DNA from: Methylovulum sp.
GTDB lineage: Bacteria > Pseudomonadota > Gammaproteobacteria > Methylococcales > Methylomonadaceae
Length of the DNA stretch: 64,000 nt
Assembly (NCBI GenBank): GCA_028712695.1
Contig: JAQTQZ010000004.1
Coordinates: 1 to 64,000, forward strand
Reading direction: 5' to 3'
In this document: positions 7,078 through 16,255 of the stretch, piece by piece
Layout of the letters: each line of letters starts with the position of its first letter
Numbering within the stretch: the stretch's first letter is position 1
Made by a program: the position numbers and the translations under genes
The notes under the pieces: generated by a model
Seen by the model: only the letters and a program-made list of their open reading frames with translations
What the model was told of the DNA's origin: nothing
Database searches by the model: none

Positions 7078-8622
7078 TTAAATCTGCTTCATCGTAATAT
7101 CCAACGTGGCAATACGGTAAGCAATCTGCCTAGGGGTCATGTTCAGCAAGCGGGCGGCTTTGGCTTGCACCCAGCCGCTTTGCTCAAGGGCGGCGATAAC
7201 GCGTTCGCGGTCATCCAAGTTTTCGTCATTGACATCCACTGAGGGCAATTTTTGCGGTTTGCTGGTGAGTCCGGCTTGCGCCACCACGCTTTCCAGACCG
7301 GTATTGACCATCACATCCCGGTCGATAATGCCATTTGCGCTCATAATCGCCGCCCGCTCCAAACAGTTGGCGAGTTCGCGGACGTTGCCGGGCCAGTCGT
7401 GTTTCATTAGGATGCGGATTGCGCTTTCTTTGATCTCCAAGGGCCGCCCGCCTTGTTGTTCGGAAATGCGCCCCAGCAAAAATTCCGACAATTCCGGGAT
7501 GTCTTCGCTACGCTCGCGCAGTGGTGGCATGTTGATGGGCATGACGTTGAGGCGGTAATACAAGTCTTCACGGAACTTGCCTTCGGTCACTTCTTCTTCC
7601 AAATTGCGGTTGGTGGCAGCGATGATGCGGACGTTGACCTTAATGGTTTGGGTGCCACCGACGCGCTCAAATTCACCTTCTTGCAGCACGCGCAATAGCT
7701 TGGCTTGGAATGACGCAGAGATTTCGCCGATTTCATCCAGAAACAACGTGCCGTTGTTGGCAAGCTCAAACCGCCCTTTGCGCTGGCTGACCGCACCGCT
7801 GAACGCACCTTTTTCATGACCGAACAATTCCGATTCTAATAAAGTGTCGGGTAATGCCGCACAATTAAGCTTTAAAAAGGGGCCATTCGCACAACCGGAA
7901 TTAAAGTGGATGGCATTGGCAACCACTTCCTTACCGGTACCAGATTCGCCACGTATCAGCACGGTGGTGTTCCATTTGGCGACTTGGCGGATGAGTTCGA
8001 ACACTTTAAGCATCGGCGACGAATGCCCGATAATGTTTTCAAAACGGTAGTTTTTGATTAACGCCTGCTTAAGTTGGTCGCGCTCACTTTGTAATGACCG
8101 TTGGTTACGTTCCATGACACGCAACATTTTCACGCTTTGCGCAATCAAATTGGCAATCATTTCCAGAAAACGGGCGCGTTCGCCTAAAAACAAGCGGTTA
8201 TCCGGTTGCGCCGCCAGCACGCCGATAGTATCGCCTTGCTCGATATAAATCGGCGAGCCGATAAACGGCAATTCAGGGTCATACAACCCCATACGACCTA
8301 AAAATCTAGGCTCTTCGGAGACTTTTTCGACGACAATGGTGTTGCCGGCATCCAGTATTGCGCCCATCACCCCTTCACCGGGATGATAACGGATCGGCTG
8401 TTTCAGTGGGTTATCAGAATTGGCATGCACCGCGCTGACAATCAAACTGTCGCTTTCTATTTCCTTGAGCGTGATCATGCCGGAACGCATCCCCGAACGT
8501 TTATGCAACACTTCCAGCACCGCCTGCAATTTAGTATGCAAATCATGGGTGCTGTTCAACACTTGGCTGATCAGATAAAGCGTGTCCAATTCCGCTTCGA
8601 TAAGTTCGGTACGCTCAAGCAT
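7078..8622 (-). CDS. nifA: NifA, sigma54-dependent activator of nitrogen-fixation genes
   Basis: A 514-residue bacterial enhancer-binding protein. An N-terminal GAF domain (about 20-165) is followed by a AAA+ domain with Walker A G-E-S-G-T-G-K-E (~224-231), the sigma54-contact loop G-A-F-S-G-A (~270), Walker B L-F-L-D-E, and a C-terminal Fis-type helix-turn-helix (A-K-A-A-R-L-L-N-M-T-P-R-Q). It binds TGT-N10-ACA sites and remodels sigma54-RNA polymerase. It lacks the interdomain cysteines of oxygen-sensing rhizobial NifA, which fits control by the NifL partner. The start ATG overlaps the nifL stop by one base (TAATG), implying translational coupling. Confidence 0.97.
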   Translation of the reverse strand: MLERTELIEAELDTLYLISQVLNSTHDLHTKLQAVLEVLHKRSGMRSGMITLKEIESDSLIVSAVHANSDNPLKQPIRYHPGEGVMGAILDAGNTIVVEKVSEEPRFLGRMGLYDPELPFIGSPIYIEQGDTIGVLAAQPDNRLFLGERARFLEMIANLIAQSVKMLRVMERNQRSLQSERDQLKQALIKNYRFENIIGHSSPMLKVFELIRQVAKWNTTVLIRGESGTGKEVVANAIHFNSGCANGPFLKLNCAALPDTLLESELFGHEKGAFSGAVSQRKGRFELANNGTLFLDEIGEISASFQAKLLRVLQEGEFERVGGTQTIKVNVRIIAATNRNLEEEVTEGKFREDLYYRLNVMPINMPPLRERSEDIPELSEFLLGRISEQQGGRPLEIKESAIRILMKHDWPGNVRELANCLERAAIMSANGIIDRDVMVNTGLESVVAQAGLTSKPQKLPSVDVNDENLDDRERVIAALEQSGWVQAKAARLLNMTPRQIAYRIATLDITMKQI

Positions 8623-10241
8623 TAGGCTAGCCTCCCTAGGGTCTGTCTGTGTAGCGGAAAACCGATTTTAAACCGGCAGCCTTGGTCATAATTAGGGTCA
8701 ATATCAATAAAACCTTGATGTTGGTTGACGATTTCCTTGGCAATCACTAAGCCCATGCCTGCTTTTTGCCCGCCCATCGGGCGTGTGGTGTAAAACGGCT
8801 CGAACACTTTACTGCGCTTTTCTTCGGGGATACCCGGCCCGCTGTCTTCTATATAAACATGCACCAAATCAGCATCGGCCGCCGTACCGATTTTAATGCG
8901 CCGCTCGACTGTATCAGGGGAGCTGACAGCATCAATGGCGTTTTCCAGCAATTGGCTGAACAACAAGCGCAGGCGGTTTTCAGAGCCTAGGATATTCGGC
9001 AAAGCCGCCAGCGGCTGCCAATGCACCTCAACGCCGTTGCTCCAGATACGCTGGTCGCTCAACAACAGCACGTCATGCAGGATTTGGTTAAGGTTGACCG
9101 GAATCTCGGCCGTTTGGAAAATTTCGGGAATGCAATTTTGCATGGTGGCAATCGCTTCTTCGCCCGATTGCTGGATTTGCTGCAAAATTTGCAACAAGCC
9201 CGCGTTTTGCTCATCGTTTTTATGCTTTAAAATCTGTTCCGCCGCCCTAATTTGGTTCATCGGCATGTGGATTTGATGGATTGCGCCCAACAAAGTTTCG
9301 CGGATACTGCGCACCCGTTCGTCTTCGGACATAATGGTCTTTAAGGTTTGGATATGTAGCTCTTCCAGTTGCCGCCGTTGCCGGGTGATATCGGTGATAG
9401 TCAGGATCAGATATTGTTTTTCAGCATTATCAAAAAACGCATCGGCGTGGACTTCATTTTCCTTAAACCAGTTGCCTGCGCAAGAAAACCATCGTGCCCT
9501 GCGCCCCGCCTTGCCTTCCACCTTGAACTCGCGGTTGTTGAAACCTTGCTCATTGTTTTGCAATTTAACCCATTCATCGCCCATTTCTTCATGCAGCAAA
9601 TTCAGAAAATATGCAGCGGGCTCACCCTTATCAAGATCGCTGACCAAGGCTTTATAGTTATGGTTGTCCAAGATGACCTTATTCTGGTCGTCAATCACCA
9701 CCATCGCAATCGGTGAGGAATTGATGACCGATTCAATCAGCAATTTTTGGTTAATGACCCGTTTGTCGGCCTCATTCACCAATGTAATGTCGCGGTGCAT
9801 ACCAATGTAATGGCTAATCTCGCCTTGCTCGTTCAGCATCGGTGCGATAGTCAAATCGGCAATATAGCGCTGGCCGGATTTATGGCGGTTACATAAGCTG
9901 CCATGCCAGACTTTTTTGCTGCGGATGGTGTGCCATAAATCGTAATACACCGATCTGGGCGTATGCTTATCGGAAAGCATGGATTCATTTTTACCCAAAA
10001 TATCTTCCGATTGGTAGCCGGTAATCTTAGAAAACTCTTCATTCACATAGAGTATTTTGGCTTTCTTGTCGGTAATGGATATAGCAATCGGCACTTGCTC
10101 CACGGTTTCCACAAACAACTGATAAGGCGTCGCCCCACTATTAACATTTGCTGTCCCACCAAATAAATCAGGGGCAAATTCGCCAAGGACGCTCGCCATC
10201 GCCGTGTGTTCTCGTAAAAATTGTAATGGGGATTTTTTCAT
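8622..10241 (-). CDS. nifL: NifL, redox- and nitrogen-sensing anti-activator of NifA
   Basis: A 539-residue protein. PAS1 (~46-150) has an N-E-E-F-S-K-I-T-G-Y core and in characterised homologues holds FAD as the redox sensor. PAS2 (~165-290) is followed by a histidine-containing H-region (A-I-H-Q-I-H-M-P-M-N, ~320) and a GHKL ATPase domain with N-box L-L-E-N-A-I-D-A and G1 box D-S-G-P-G-I. NifL inhibits NifA in the presence of oxygen or fixed nitrogen by direct contact, without phosphotransfer. It is upstream of and overlaps nifA. No convincing NifA site or sigma54 promoter precedes it, so nifLA is probably sigma70-driven. Confidence 0.96.
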   Translation of the reverse strand: MKKSPLQFLREHTAMASVLGEFAPDLFGGTANVNSGATPYQLFVETVEQVPIAISITDKKAKILYVNEEFSKITGYQSEDILGKNESMLSDKHTPRSVYYDLWHTIRSKKVWHGSLCNRHKSGQRYIADLTIAPMLNEQGEISHYIGMHRDITLVNEADKRVINQKLLIESVINSSPIAMVVIDDQNKVILDNHNYKALVSDLDKGEPAAYFLNLLHEEMGDEWVKLQNNEQGFNNREFKVEGKAGRRARWFSCAGNWFKENEVHADAFFDNAEKQYLILTITDITRQRRQLEELHIQTLKTIMSEDERVRSIRETLLGAIHQIHMPMNQIRAAEQILKHKNDEQNAGLLQILQQIQQSGEEAIATMQNCIPEIFQTAEIPVNLNQILHDVLLLSDQRIWSNGVEVHWQPLAALPNILGSENRLRLLFSQLLENAIDAVSSPDTVERRIKIGTAADADLVHVYIEDSGPGIPEEKRSKVFEPFYTTRPMGGQKAGMGLVIAKEIVNQHQGFIDIDPNYDQGCRFKIGFPLHRQTLGRLA

Positions 10242-10505
10242 ATCACAGCCTGATGTAAGAGCTTTATTTATACTTTATTCATAAACTATAAGCAATTTTA
10301 ACGCCAGAGATTTAACAGACTTATTAGGCATCCATTCCCAAACTTAGTTTCGTAGACGGCAACAAGGTTTTTCAAGCACCAATGGGAATAGGCGTTTCCG
10401 GCACAACCAGAGGTCAGATGCCACAACGCCACGCTACGCGGTCATATTTATGCCCTGCCGGTATTCCAGCCCACAACGACGAAATGCCCAACACAAAGGC
10501 TGTTT

Positions 10506-10521
10506 TGTCAGGTTTCCGACA
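10506..10521. promoter_or_regulatory. NifA upstream activator site for rnf
   Basis: TGTCAGGTTTCCGACA is a perfect TGT-N10-ACA inside a longer dyad (TTTTGTC ... GACAAAA). It lies 113 bp upstream of the -24 GG, the same distance as at iscA. Confidence 0.88.
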
Positions 10522-10616
10522 AAATATTTTCCAAGCTTACCCCCTCTGTCAGACTTGCCACAGCCCAAAACGCCTGTTTGCCGCGCCCTGCGCGGCTCTT
10601 TACGCCTGCACACAAA

Positions 10617-10634
10617 TTGGCATAATTACTGCTT
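10617..10634 (+). promoter_or_regulatory. Sigma54 promoter of the rnf operon
   Basis: TTGGCATAATTACTGCTT has GG at 10619-10620 and GC at 10631-10632 with exactly 10 nt between. The -24 part is TTGGCA and the -12 part CTGC. Transcription should start near 10644, 29 nt ahead of the rnfA GTG. Confidence 0.8.
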
Positions 10635-10672
10635 TTACCCTGAAAAGCCCTACCCATCGTCAGGAAACAACA

Positions 10673-11254
10673 GTGAGTGAATATCTACTACTTTTATTAG
10701 GCACGGCTTTAGTCAATAACGTGGTGCTGGTGAAATTCCTCGGCCTGTGTCCGTTTATGGGCGTGTCAAAAAAACTCGATTCAGCGCTCAGTATGGGTCT
10801 GGCAACCACATTTGTGCTGACTTTAGCAGCAATGACCAGTTGGTTATTGGAACATTTTATCCTTGCACCGTTGCATATTGAATTTTTACGCATCCTCGCT
10901 TTTATCTTGGTGATTGCCGCCGTAGTGCAGTTTACCGAGATGGTTGTGCATAAGACTTCGCCGGTGTTATATCAGATTTTAGGGATATTCCTGCCGCTCA
11001 TCACCACCAATTGCGCAGTGCTGGGCGTGGCCTTGCTGAATGTGCAAGAAAAATACGGCTTTATGCAAAGCCTGATGTTTGGCTTCGGTTCGGCAGTGGG
11101 TTTTACATTGGTGATGGTGCTATTTGCCGGTTTGCGTGAACGGCTGGCATTAATGGCTGTTCCAGTGCTGTTTGCCGGTACGCCAATTGCATTCATCACT
11201 GCAGGGATTTTATCGCTGGCGTTTATGGGCTTTGCCGGGCTTTACACCAAATAG
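10673..11254 (+). CDS. rnfA: RnfA, membrane subunit of the Rnf electron-transport complex
   Basis: A 193-residue protein with six predicted transmembrane segments, close to E. coli RsxA in length and in its [18 protein letters not shown] motif with the membrane cysteine. A second inverted copy [11 protein letters not shown] supplies the other cysteine of the symmetric intramembrane Fe-S site. I choose the GTG at 10673 because translation then starts [11 protein letters not shown] as in homologues and AGGAAAC precedes it. The complex uses the ion gradient to push electrons to low-potential ferredoxin, here for nitrogenase. Confidence 0.97.
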   Translation: MSEYLLLLLGTALVNNVVLVKFLGLCPFMGVSKKLDSALSMGLATTFVLTLAAMTSWLLEHFILAPLHIEFLRILAFILVIAAVVQFTEMVVHKTSPVLYQILGIFLPLITTNCAVLGVALLNVQEKYGFMQSLMFGFGSAVGFTLVMVLFAGLRERLALMAVPVLFAGTPIAFITAGILSLAFMGFAGLYTK

Positions 11255-11270
11255 GCACAGGAAAAAAAAT

Positions 11271-11822
11271 ATGTACGTTTTCTACGCAATCATCAGTTTA
11301 ACCGGATTAGGCTTGTTGCTCGGCTTGTTGCTGGGCATTGCCGGCAAGTATTTAAAAGTTGAAAGCAGCCCGATTGTTGATGAATTGGAAGCGATGCTGC
11401 CCGGTTCGCAGTGCGGGCAATGTGGCTTTCCGGGTTGCCGTCCGGCCGCTGAGGCCTTGGCGGAAGGCAAAGCCCCCGCAACCATCTGTCCGCCTGGCGG
11501 CAGTACGTTGGCAGAACAAATTGCCGCGTTGCTAGGTTTGGATCTGGATTTGAAAGACGTGCAGGAACCGGAACTGTTGGTCGCCCGCGTCAGCGAAGCC
11601 ACCTGCACCGGTTGCACCCGCTGCTTTAAGGTCTGCCCTACCGACGCGATAGTCGGCGCCCCCAAGCAAATCCATGCAGTGGTCGCCGATGCTTGCATAG
11701 CCTGTAAAAAATGTGTCGAAGTATGCCCGACCGAATGCCTGCAAATGCACCCTATTGAAATCACCTTACGGAACTGGCGCTGGGCAAAACCCCGCGTGGC
11801 TGTGGCAGGTAATCCCCTATGA
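11271..11822 (+). CDS. rnfB: RnfB, Fe-S subunit of the Rnf complex
   Basis: A 183-residue protein with one N-terminal transmembrane helix, a four-cysteine cluster domain starting C48-G-Q-C51-G-F-P-G-C56, and two [4Fe-4S] ferredoxin motifs at C112-x2-C115-x2-C118-x3-C122 and C142-x2-C145-x2-C148-x3-C152. The start at ATG 11271 has CAGGAA upstream and gives the hydrophobic N-terminus expected of RnfB. The stop overlaps the rnfC start (ATGA). It is thought to pass electrons to the terminal ferredoxin. Confidence 0.97.
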   Translation: MYVFYAIISLTGLGLLLGLLLGIAGKYLKVESSPIVDELEAMLPGSQCGQCGFPGCRPAAEALAEGKAPATICPPGGSTLAEQIAALLGLDLDLKDVQEPELLVARVSEATCTGCTRCFKVCPTDAIVGAPKQIHAVVADACIACKKCVEVCPTECLQMHPIEITLRNWRWAKPRVAVAGNPL

Positions 11823-13306
11823 CCAGTCTGTTCAGCAAATGGCGCATCCGTGGCGGTGTCCACGCCGAAGAGCGTAAAACCAGCACGGCGACGCAAGCCA
11901 TCGTCACCGCTTTCCCGTTGCCGAAAAAACTCTACATCCCGTTGCAACAGCATGTCGGTAAGCCTGCCGAACCATTAATCAAAGTCGGTGAAGTTGTCTT
12001 AAAAGGCCAGTTGCTCGCCCACAGCCAAGGCATAATTTCTGCGCCTGTCCACGCACCCAGTTCCGGCACTATTTTGGACGTCAACGACTACCCTGCCCCG
12101 CATCCGTCCGCATTGCCCATCCGCATGATTGTCCTGGAGACGGATGGCAAAGACGAATGGTTGCAACCCCCGGACATTGGCGACCCGTTCCAATTACCCC
12201 CCGAAGACATCAGCTTGCGCGTGGGCGCGGCAGGCATCGTCGGCTTGGGTGGGGCGACGTTCCCGACCGCCGTCAAATTGAATATGGGCAGGGAAAACCA
12301 TATCGACACGCTCATTATCAACGGTGCGGAATGTGAGCCTTATCTCAGTTGTGACGACCGCCTGATGCAAGAACGCGCCGAATCTATCATCGACGGTGTG
12401 CGCTTGATGTTACACGGCATGGAAACCCATAATGCGGTAGTGGCCATTGAAGACAACAAGCCGCAAGCCTTTGCCGCCATGACGGCAGCGGCCATGCCTT
12501 ACCCATCAATTAAAGTCATGCAAATCCCCACCCGCTACCCGATGGGTTGGGACAGGCAATTGATCCGTTATGTCACGGGCAAAGAAGTCCCCGTCGGTTG
12601 CCGTTCCTCGGAAATTGGTGTGACCATCCATAACGTCGGCACCGCTTATGCCGTCCATAACGCCATCCGGCATGGGCGGCCGCTGGTCAGCCGTGTCGTC
12701 ACGGTTGCTGGCGGTGCGGTGCAACGCCCGATGAATGTGGAAGTCCCATTGGGCACGTTAATTGCCGATTTGTTTAACTTTTGCTATGTCAGTCCAGAAA
12801 AGACCGCCCGCATCATCATGGGCGGGCCGATGATGGGCGATTCCCTTCCGCACATCAGCTTGCCCACCGTTAAAGCCACCAGCGGCATTTTGGCATTGAC
12901 CCAAAGTGAACTGAAGGACACGGACGAACAACCTTGCATCCGTTGCGCCAGTTGCGTGACGGTTTGCCCCGCCGGACTGCGGCCTTTGGATATGGCGAAC
13001 AACATCCGCGCCAACCAATTGGATGCCGCCGTCGATATTGGCTTGAAAGACTGCATCAGTTGCGGCTGTTGTTCGTATATTTGCCCCTCGAATATCCCTC
13101 TGGTGCACTATTTTAAATATGCCTCCGGCGAAGTTGCCGCACGGCAACAAGCACAACATAAATCCGAACAGACCAAACGCCTGATGGAAGCGCGGCAAAC
13201 CCGCTTAGACCGTATCGCCCAGCAACAGCGCGAGGAAGAGGAGGCGCGTATCGCCGCCAAAAAGGAACGTGATCGCCTAAAAGCCGAACAGGAGGCCACC
13301 GTATGA
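11819..13306 (+). CDS. rnfC: RnfC, NADH-binding and Fe-S subunit of the Rnf complex
   Basis: A 495-residue peripheral subunit. The N-terminal barrel-sandwich part is followed by an NADH/FMN-binding Rossmann-like domain (G-A-A-G-I-V-G-L-G-G-A, then I-I-N-G-A-E-C-E-P-Y) related to complex I NuoF, and two [4Fe-4S] motifs begin at C373 and C412. The C-terminus is a short charged coiled coil (about 445-495) of Q/E/K/R repeats, much shorter than the long tails of some RsxC proteins. It overlaps rnfB and rnfD by 4 nt each. Confidence 0.97.
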   Translation: MTSLFSKWRIRGGVHAEERKTSTATQAIVTAFPLPKKLYIPLQQHVGKPAEPLIKVGEVVLKGQLLAHSQGIISAPVHAPSSGTILDVNDYPAPHPSALPIRMIVLETDGKDEWLQPPDIGDPFQLPPEDISLRVGAAGIVGLGGATFPTAVKLNMGRENHIDTLIINGAECEPYLSCDDRLMQERAESIIDGVRLMLHGMETHNAVVAIEDNKPQAFAAMTAAAMPYPSIKVMQIPTRYPMGWDRQLIRYVTGKEVPVGCRSSEIGVTIHNVGTAYAVHNAIRHGRPLVSRVVTVAGGAVQRPMNVEVPLGTLIADLFNFCYVSPEKTARIIMGGPMMGDSLPHISLPTVKATSGILALTQSELKDTDEQPCIRCASCVTVCPAGLRPLDMANNIRANQLDAAVDIGLKDCISCGCCSYICPSNIPLVHYFKYASGEVAARQQAQHKSEQTKRLMEARQTRLDRIAQQQREEEEARIAAKKERDRLKAEQEATV

Positions 13307-14376
13307 TGACCCATAGCAAACCCAGTAGCGGCGCCCATGTCGGCGCGAACAGAAGTGTCCGCCAGATTATGTGGCAAGTCATGCTGGCCTTGTTGCCCGC
13401 CACCGTCTTTGGGCTGTGGTGTTTCGGTTGGCCTGCGGTGTTCTTGTTTTTCATCACCGTCACGTCGGCTGTGCTGTTTGAAGCCTTCTGCATCCGCCTG
13501 AAAGGTAAGGCGGTAAAACCCGTTATTATGGATGGCTCGGCGTTATTGACTGGCTGGTTGTTGGCGATGACCTTGCCACCATGGGGACCTTGGTGGCTAG
13601 GCGTGGTCGGTGCGGGGCTGGCAATTGTGTTGGGCAAACAAGTCTATGGCGGCTTGGGGCAAAATTTATTTAACCCGGCCATGTTGGCGCGGGTGGCCTT
13701 GCTGATTTCCTTCCCTATCGAAATGACCACATGGGCGAATGTCTCGCCGCTGTTTTTTACCGATTCGCCAAACTTTGCCGACAGTTTGGGCATCACTTTT
13801 TCAGGCTTGCAAAATCTCGATGCGTACACGGGTGCGACAACCTTGGGTTATATCAAAACCGAGTTCTCCCAACACCGTTTATTGCCGGACATTTTGAAAG
13901 ATTATTCCGCCGTGCTTAATTTTATCGGCTGGACACGCGGCAGTTTAGGGGAAACATCGACGTTATTACTAGGTTTGGGTGGTTTCTGGCTAATCCGCCA
14001 AAACATCATCCAATGGCAGATTCCAGTATCGCTGCTGATGACTGTCGCGGTTTTGGCAAGTGTCTTCCACCTGCTTGACAGCGACCATTATGCCAGCCCG
14101 TTTTTGCATTTGAATTCCGGTGCAATGTTTTGCGTGGCTTTTTTTATCGCCACCGATTATGTCACGTCGCCAAACACTACGACCGGACAACTCGTGTTCG
14201 GAGCCGGTTGCGGCTTGCTGATCTTCGTCATCCGCACCTGGGGGTCTTATCCTGAAGGCGCGGGCTTCGCCATATTATTGATGAACTCGGCAACACCATT
14301 GATAGACCATTACATCCGGCCTAGGATTTATGGACGTGACCGTAAAGGCAAGCCGTTGGAAATACCAAAACCGTGA
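13303..14376 (+). CDS. rnfD: RnfD, flavin-linked membrane subunit of the Rnf complex
   Basis: A 357-residue polytopic membrane protein of the NqrB/RnfD family. The motif T-G-A-T-T-L, with its Thr179, is the site of covalent FMN attachment. The motif D-G-S-A-L-L-T-G-W-L-L-A-M-T-L-P-P and the late G-S-Y-P-E-G-A-G-F-A-I-L-L-M-N segment are family signatures. Start overlaps rnfC (ATGATG). A REP-like palindrome separates it from rnfG. Confidence 0.96.
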   Translation: MMTHSKPSSGAHVGANRSVRQIMWQVMLALLPATVFGLWCFGWPAVFLFFITVTSAVLFEAFCIRLKGKAVKPVIMDGSALLTGWLLAMTLPPWGPWWLGVVGAGLAIVLGKQVYGGLGQNLFNPAMLARVALLISFPIEMTTWANVSPLFFTDSPNFADSLGITFSGLQNLDAYTGATTLGYIKTEFSQHRLLPDILKDYSAVLNFIGWTRGSLGETSTLLLGLGGFWLIRQNIIQWQIPVSLLMTVAVLASVFHLLDSDHYASPFLHLNSGAMFCVAFFIATDYVTSPNTTTGQLVFGAGCGLLIFVIRTWGSYPEGAGFAILLMNSATPLIDHYIRPRIYGRDRKGKPLEIPKP

Positions 14377-14391
14377 GTCAATTGTAGCGGC

Positions 14392-14466
14392 GTAGGGTGG
14401 GCGACGCTTTTCCGCCCACCGATTGTTTAAGGATTACGGTGGGCAGAAAAGCATTGCCCACCTTAC
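14392..14466. repeat. REP-like palindrome between rnfD and rnfG
   Basis: Two 30-bp arms (14392-14421 and 14437-14466) are reverse complements with four mismatches around a 15-bp loop. Each arm also contains an internal GGTGGGC/GCCCACC dyad. It begins GTAGGG like the other palindromes in this window. Confidence 0.85.
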
Positions 14467-14487
14467 ATTATTAGGTTGGAACACCAC

Positions 14488-15183
14488 ATGAAACTCGACC
14501 CCTTAAAAGCGCAAACCCTGCGTTATCTGGATTGGCTACACCGTTGGCTAGCGCCTGACAATCTCGCACAACTGCGTTCAAGGCTGTCTTTCCAAACGGG
14601 CATTTTGGCAGGATTTGCGTTGCTCGCCAGCATCTTGCTAGGCATAACCAATTGCAGCACCGAAGGCACTATCCAACAACGCCTTGCCGAAGATTTGCAA
14701 AAATCGTTGGCGGAAGTCGTCCCGGCCGAGCTGCATGACAACGATATGTTACAGGACACCCGCACCATCCCGTCCACCGACTACAACATCGGCGCGGATG
14801 AAACCACCGTCTATATCGCCAAAAAAGCGGGGCAAGTCACCGCCGTCTGTTATAAATTCACGGCGCCTGATGGTTATTCGGGCGCAATCAATATGATTAT
14901 GGGCGTGGACCGCAATGGTAATCTCTTGGGCGTTCGGGTCTTGAGCCATAAGGAAACCCCTGGCTTGGGCGACAAGATCGAAACCGCCAAATCCAACTGG
15001 ATACTGAGTTTTGTCGGTCATTCGCTGGACAACCTGACCCCTGCACAATGGGCGGTGAAAAAGGACGGCGGCGAATTCGACCAGTTTGCCGGCGCCACCA
15101 TCACGCCGCGCAAATCCGTACAGGCAATTTATCGGGGGCTGCAATTGTTTAAGGCGCACCAAGCGGAATTGGTTAAGCCTTGA
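14488..15183 (+). CDS. rnfG: RnfG, covalently flavinylated subunit of the Rnf complex
   Basis: From ATG 14488 the protein has 231 residues with one N-terminal transmembrane helix (about 35-55) and an FMN-binding domain on the outer face. The motif F-A-G-A-T-I-T puts the flavin-linked threonine at 204; the more usual first residue S or T is an alanine here. An in-frame TTG at 14476 would add four residues. Separated from rnfD by a 111-bp gap with a palindrome, so an extra processing or attenuation point is possible. Confidence 0.95.
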   Translation: MKLDPLKAQTLRYLDWLHRWLAPDNLAQLRSRLSFQTGILAGFALLASILLGITNCSTEGTIQQRLAEDLQKSLAEVVPAELHDNDMLQDTRTIPSTDYNIGADETTVYIAKKAGQVTAVCYKFTAPDGYSGAINMIMGVDRNGNLLGVRVLSHKETPGLGDKIETAKSNWILSFVGHSLDNLTPAQWAVKKDGGEFDQFAGATITPRKSVQAIYRGLQLFKAHQAELVKP

Positions 15184-15193
15184 TTGTTTGTCA

Positions 15194-15253
15194 TGTAGGG
15201 TACGCATCGCGTACCTTTTAGATTTTATAAAGGTACGCGATGCGTACCCTACA
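15194..15253. repeat. Perfect REP-like palindrome between rnfG and rnfE
   Basis: The 25-bp arms at 15194-15218 and 15229-15253 are exact reverse complements separated by a 10-bp A+T loop. Each arm contains the dyad GGTACGC-ATC-GCGTACC. As RNA it would form a very stable hairpin inside the rnf transcript. Confidence 0.92.
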
Positions 15254-15269
15254 GTAGCAGGAGAATCTT

Positions 15270-15956
15270 ATGTTATCAGACACTTACCGCAAAATTGCCA
15301 CCGATGGCCTATGGAACAACAACATCGTGTTCGGGCAAAATTTGGCCTTATGCCCGTTGCTCGCCGTCACCGGCACCGCCACCAACGGTTTGGGCATGGG
15401 TTTGGCAACCTTGGTGGTCATCACGGCTTCCAATGGCCTTATTTCTTTTGCCCGGCACCTGATCCCCAGCGAAATCCGCATCCCTATTTTTGTGCTGCTC
15501 ATTGCCGCCCTGGTGACCTTGGTCGATATTTTGATGAACGCTTGGGCGCATGAGCTTTATAAGGTGTTAGGACTGTTCATCGCATTGATCGTCACCAACT
15601 GCGCCCTGCTGGGCCGCGCCGAAGCGTTTGCTTCCAAACAGCCTGTCAAGGAAGCCTTGTGGGACGGTTTGATGATGGGCTTAGGTTTCACGCTGGTCTT
15701 GGTTGTGTTAGGCGCAGCGCGGGAGATCAGTTCGGCAGGCACGCTGTTCGCCAACGCGTCGGTGTTGCTGGGCGAATCCTTTAAGTTTTTGGAAGTCACC
15801 ATCATCCCCAACTACAAAGGTTTTTTGCTGATGGCATTGCCGCCTGGCGGTTTCATCATGCTGGCGTTCTTGATTGTCGGCAAGCGCTTGCTTGACCAAA
15901 AATTGGCTGAAAGAAAGGCGACTACAGACGTATTGACGCCGATGCCTGTGGAGTAA
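15270..15956 (+). CDS. rnfE: RnfE, membrane subunit of the Rnf complex
   Basis: A 228-residue polytopic membrane protein paralogous to RnfA. The motif G-L-C/A-P-L-L-A-V-T near residue 27-35 and the second half I-V-T-N-C-A-L-L-G-R-A-E-A-F-A contain the paired cysteines of the RnfA-RnfE intramembrane Fe-S site. GCAGGAG precedes the ATG at 15270. It comes last among the core subunits, in the order ABCDGE. Confidence 0.96.
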   Translation: MLSDTYRKIATDGLWNNNIVFGQNLALCPLLAVTGTATNGLGMGLATLVVITASNGLISFARHLIPSEIRIPIFVLLIAALVTLVDILMNAWAHELYKVLGLFIALIVTNCALLGRAEAFASKQPVKEALWDGLMMGLGFTLVLVVLGAAREISSAGTLFANASVLLGESFKFLEVTIIPNYKGFLLMALPPGGFIMLAFLIVGKRLLDQKLAERKATTDVLTPMPVE

Positions 15957-15994
15957 GCCGTACCCTCTACAAACTACAAACAAAGGAGTCCCGT

Positions 15995-16255
15995 ATGAAC
16001 GTTGGAGTCTGTTACGCAGAAGTGGATAGGCAGCTATGGATGCGTCTGGAAGTGCCCGATAACAGCACCGTGGAAGAAGCCATTAATCTGTCAGGCGTGT
16101 TGGCGCTTTATCCAGAAATTAACCTCAGCACCCAAAAAGTCGGTATCTTCGGCAAAATAGCCACCCTCGACACGCCAGTAAAAGACGGTGACCGGGTGGA
16201 GATTTACCGCGCCATCACCGCCGACCCGCAGCAAGTGCAACGGCGCAGGCGTTAG
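15995..16255 (+). CDS. rnfH: RnfH, small ubiquitin-fold protein of the rnf operon
   Basis: An 86-residue protein of the RnfH/UPF0125 family with a beta-grasp fold: N-terminal V-C-Y-A-E and C-terminal V-K-D-G-D-R-V-E-I-Y-R motifs as in RnfH of diazotrophs. It is not part of the membrane complex; its role is unknown, and it usually ends nif-linked rnf operons as it does here. AAAGGAG precedes the ATG. The final 4 bp overlap the end of the convergent gene at 16252. Confidence 0.93.
   Translation: MNVGVCYAEVDRQLWMRLEVPDNSTVEEAINLSGVLALYPEINLSTQKVGIFGKIATLDTPVKDGDRVEIYRAITADPQQVQRRRR

Larger units (their letters stand above)
10242..10672. other. nifL-rnfA divergent intergenic region
   Basis: This 431-bp gap holds the control elements for rnf on its right side: a NifA site at 10506, a strong GCCGCGC/GCGCGGC hairpin at about 10579-10596 and a sigma54 promoter at 10617. 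An open frame from 10382 runs into rnfA, but its residues are not RnfA-like and it spans the promoter, so I treat it as non-coding. The nifL promoter must lie on the left side; I see no clear -35/-10. Confidence 0.7.

Noticed and set aside
10382-10672. Open frame extending rnfA upstream by 97 codons
   Set aside because: It spans the NifA site and sigma54 promoter, has no ribosome-binding site, and RnfA homologues start at the GTG at 10673.
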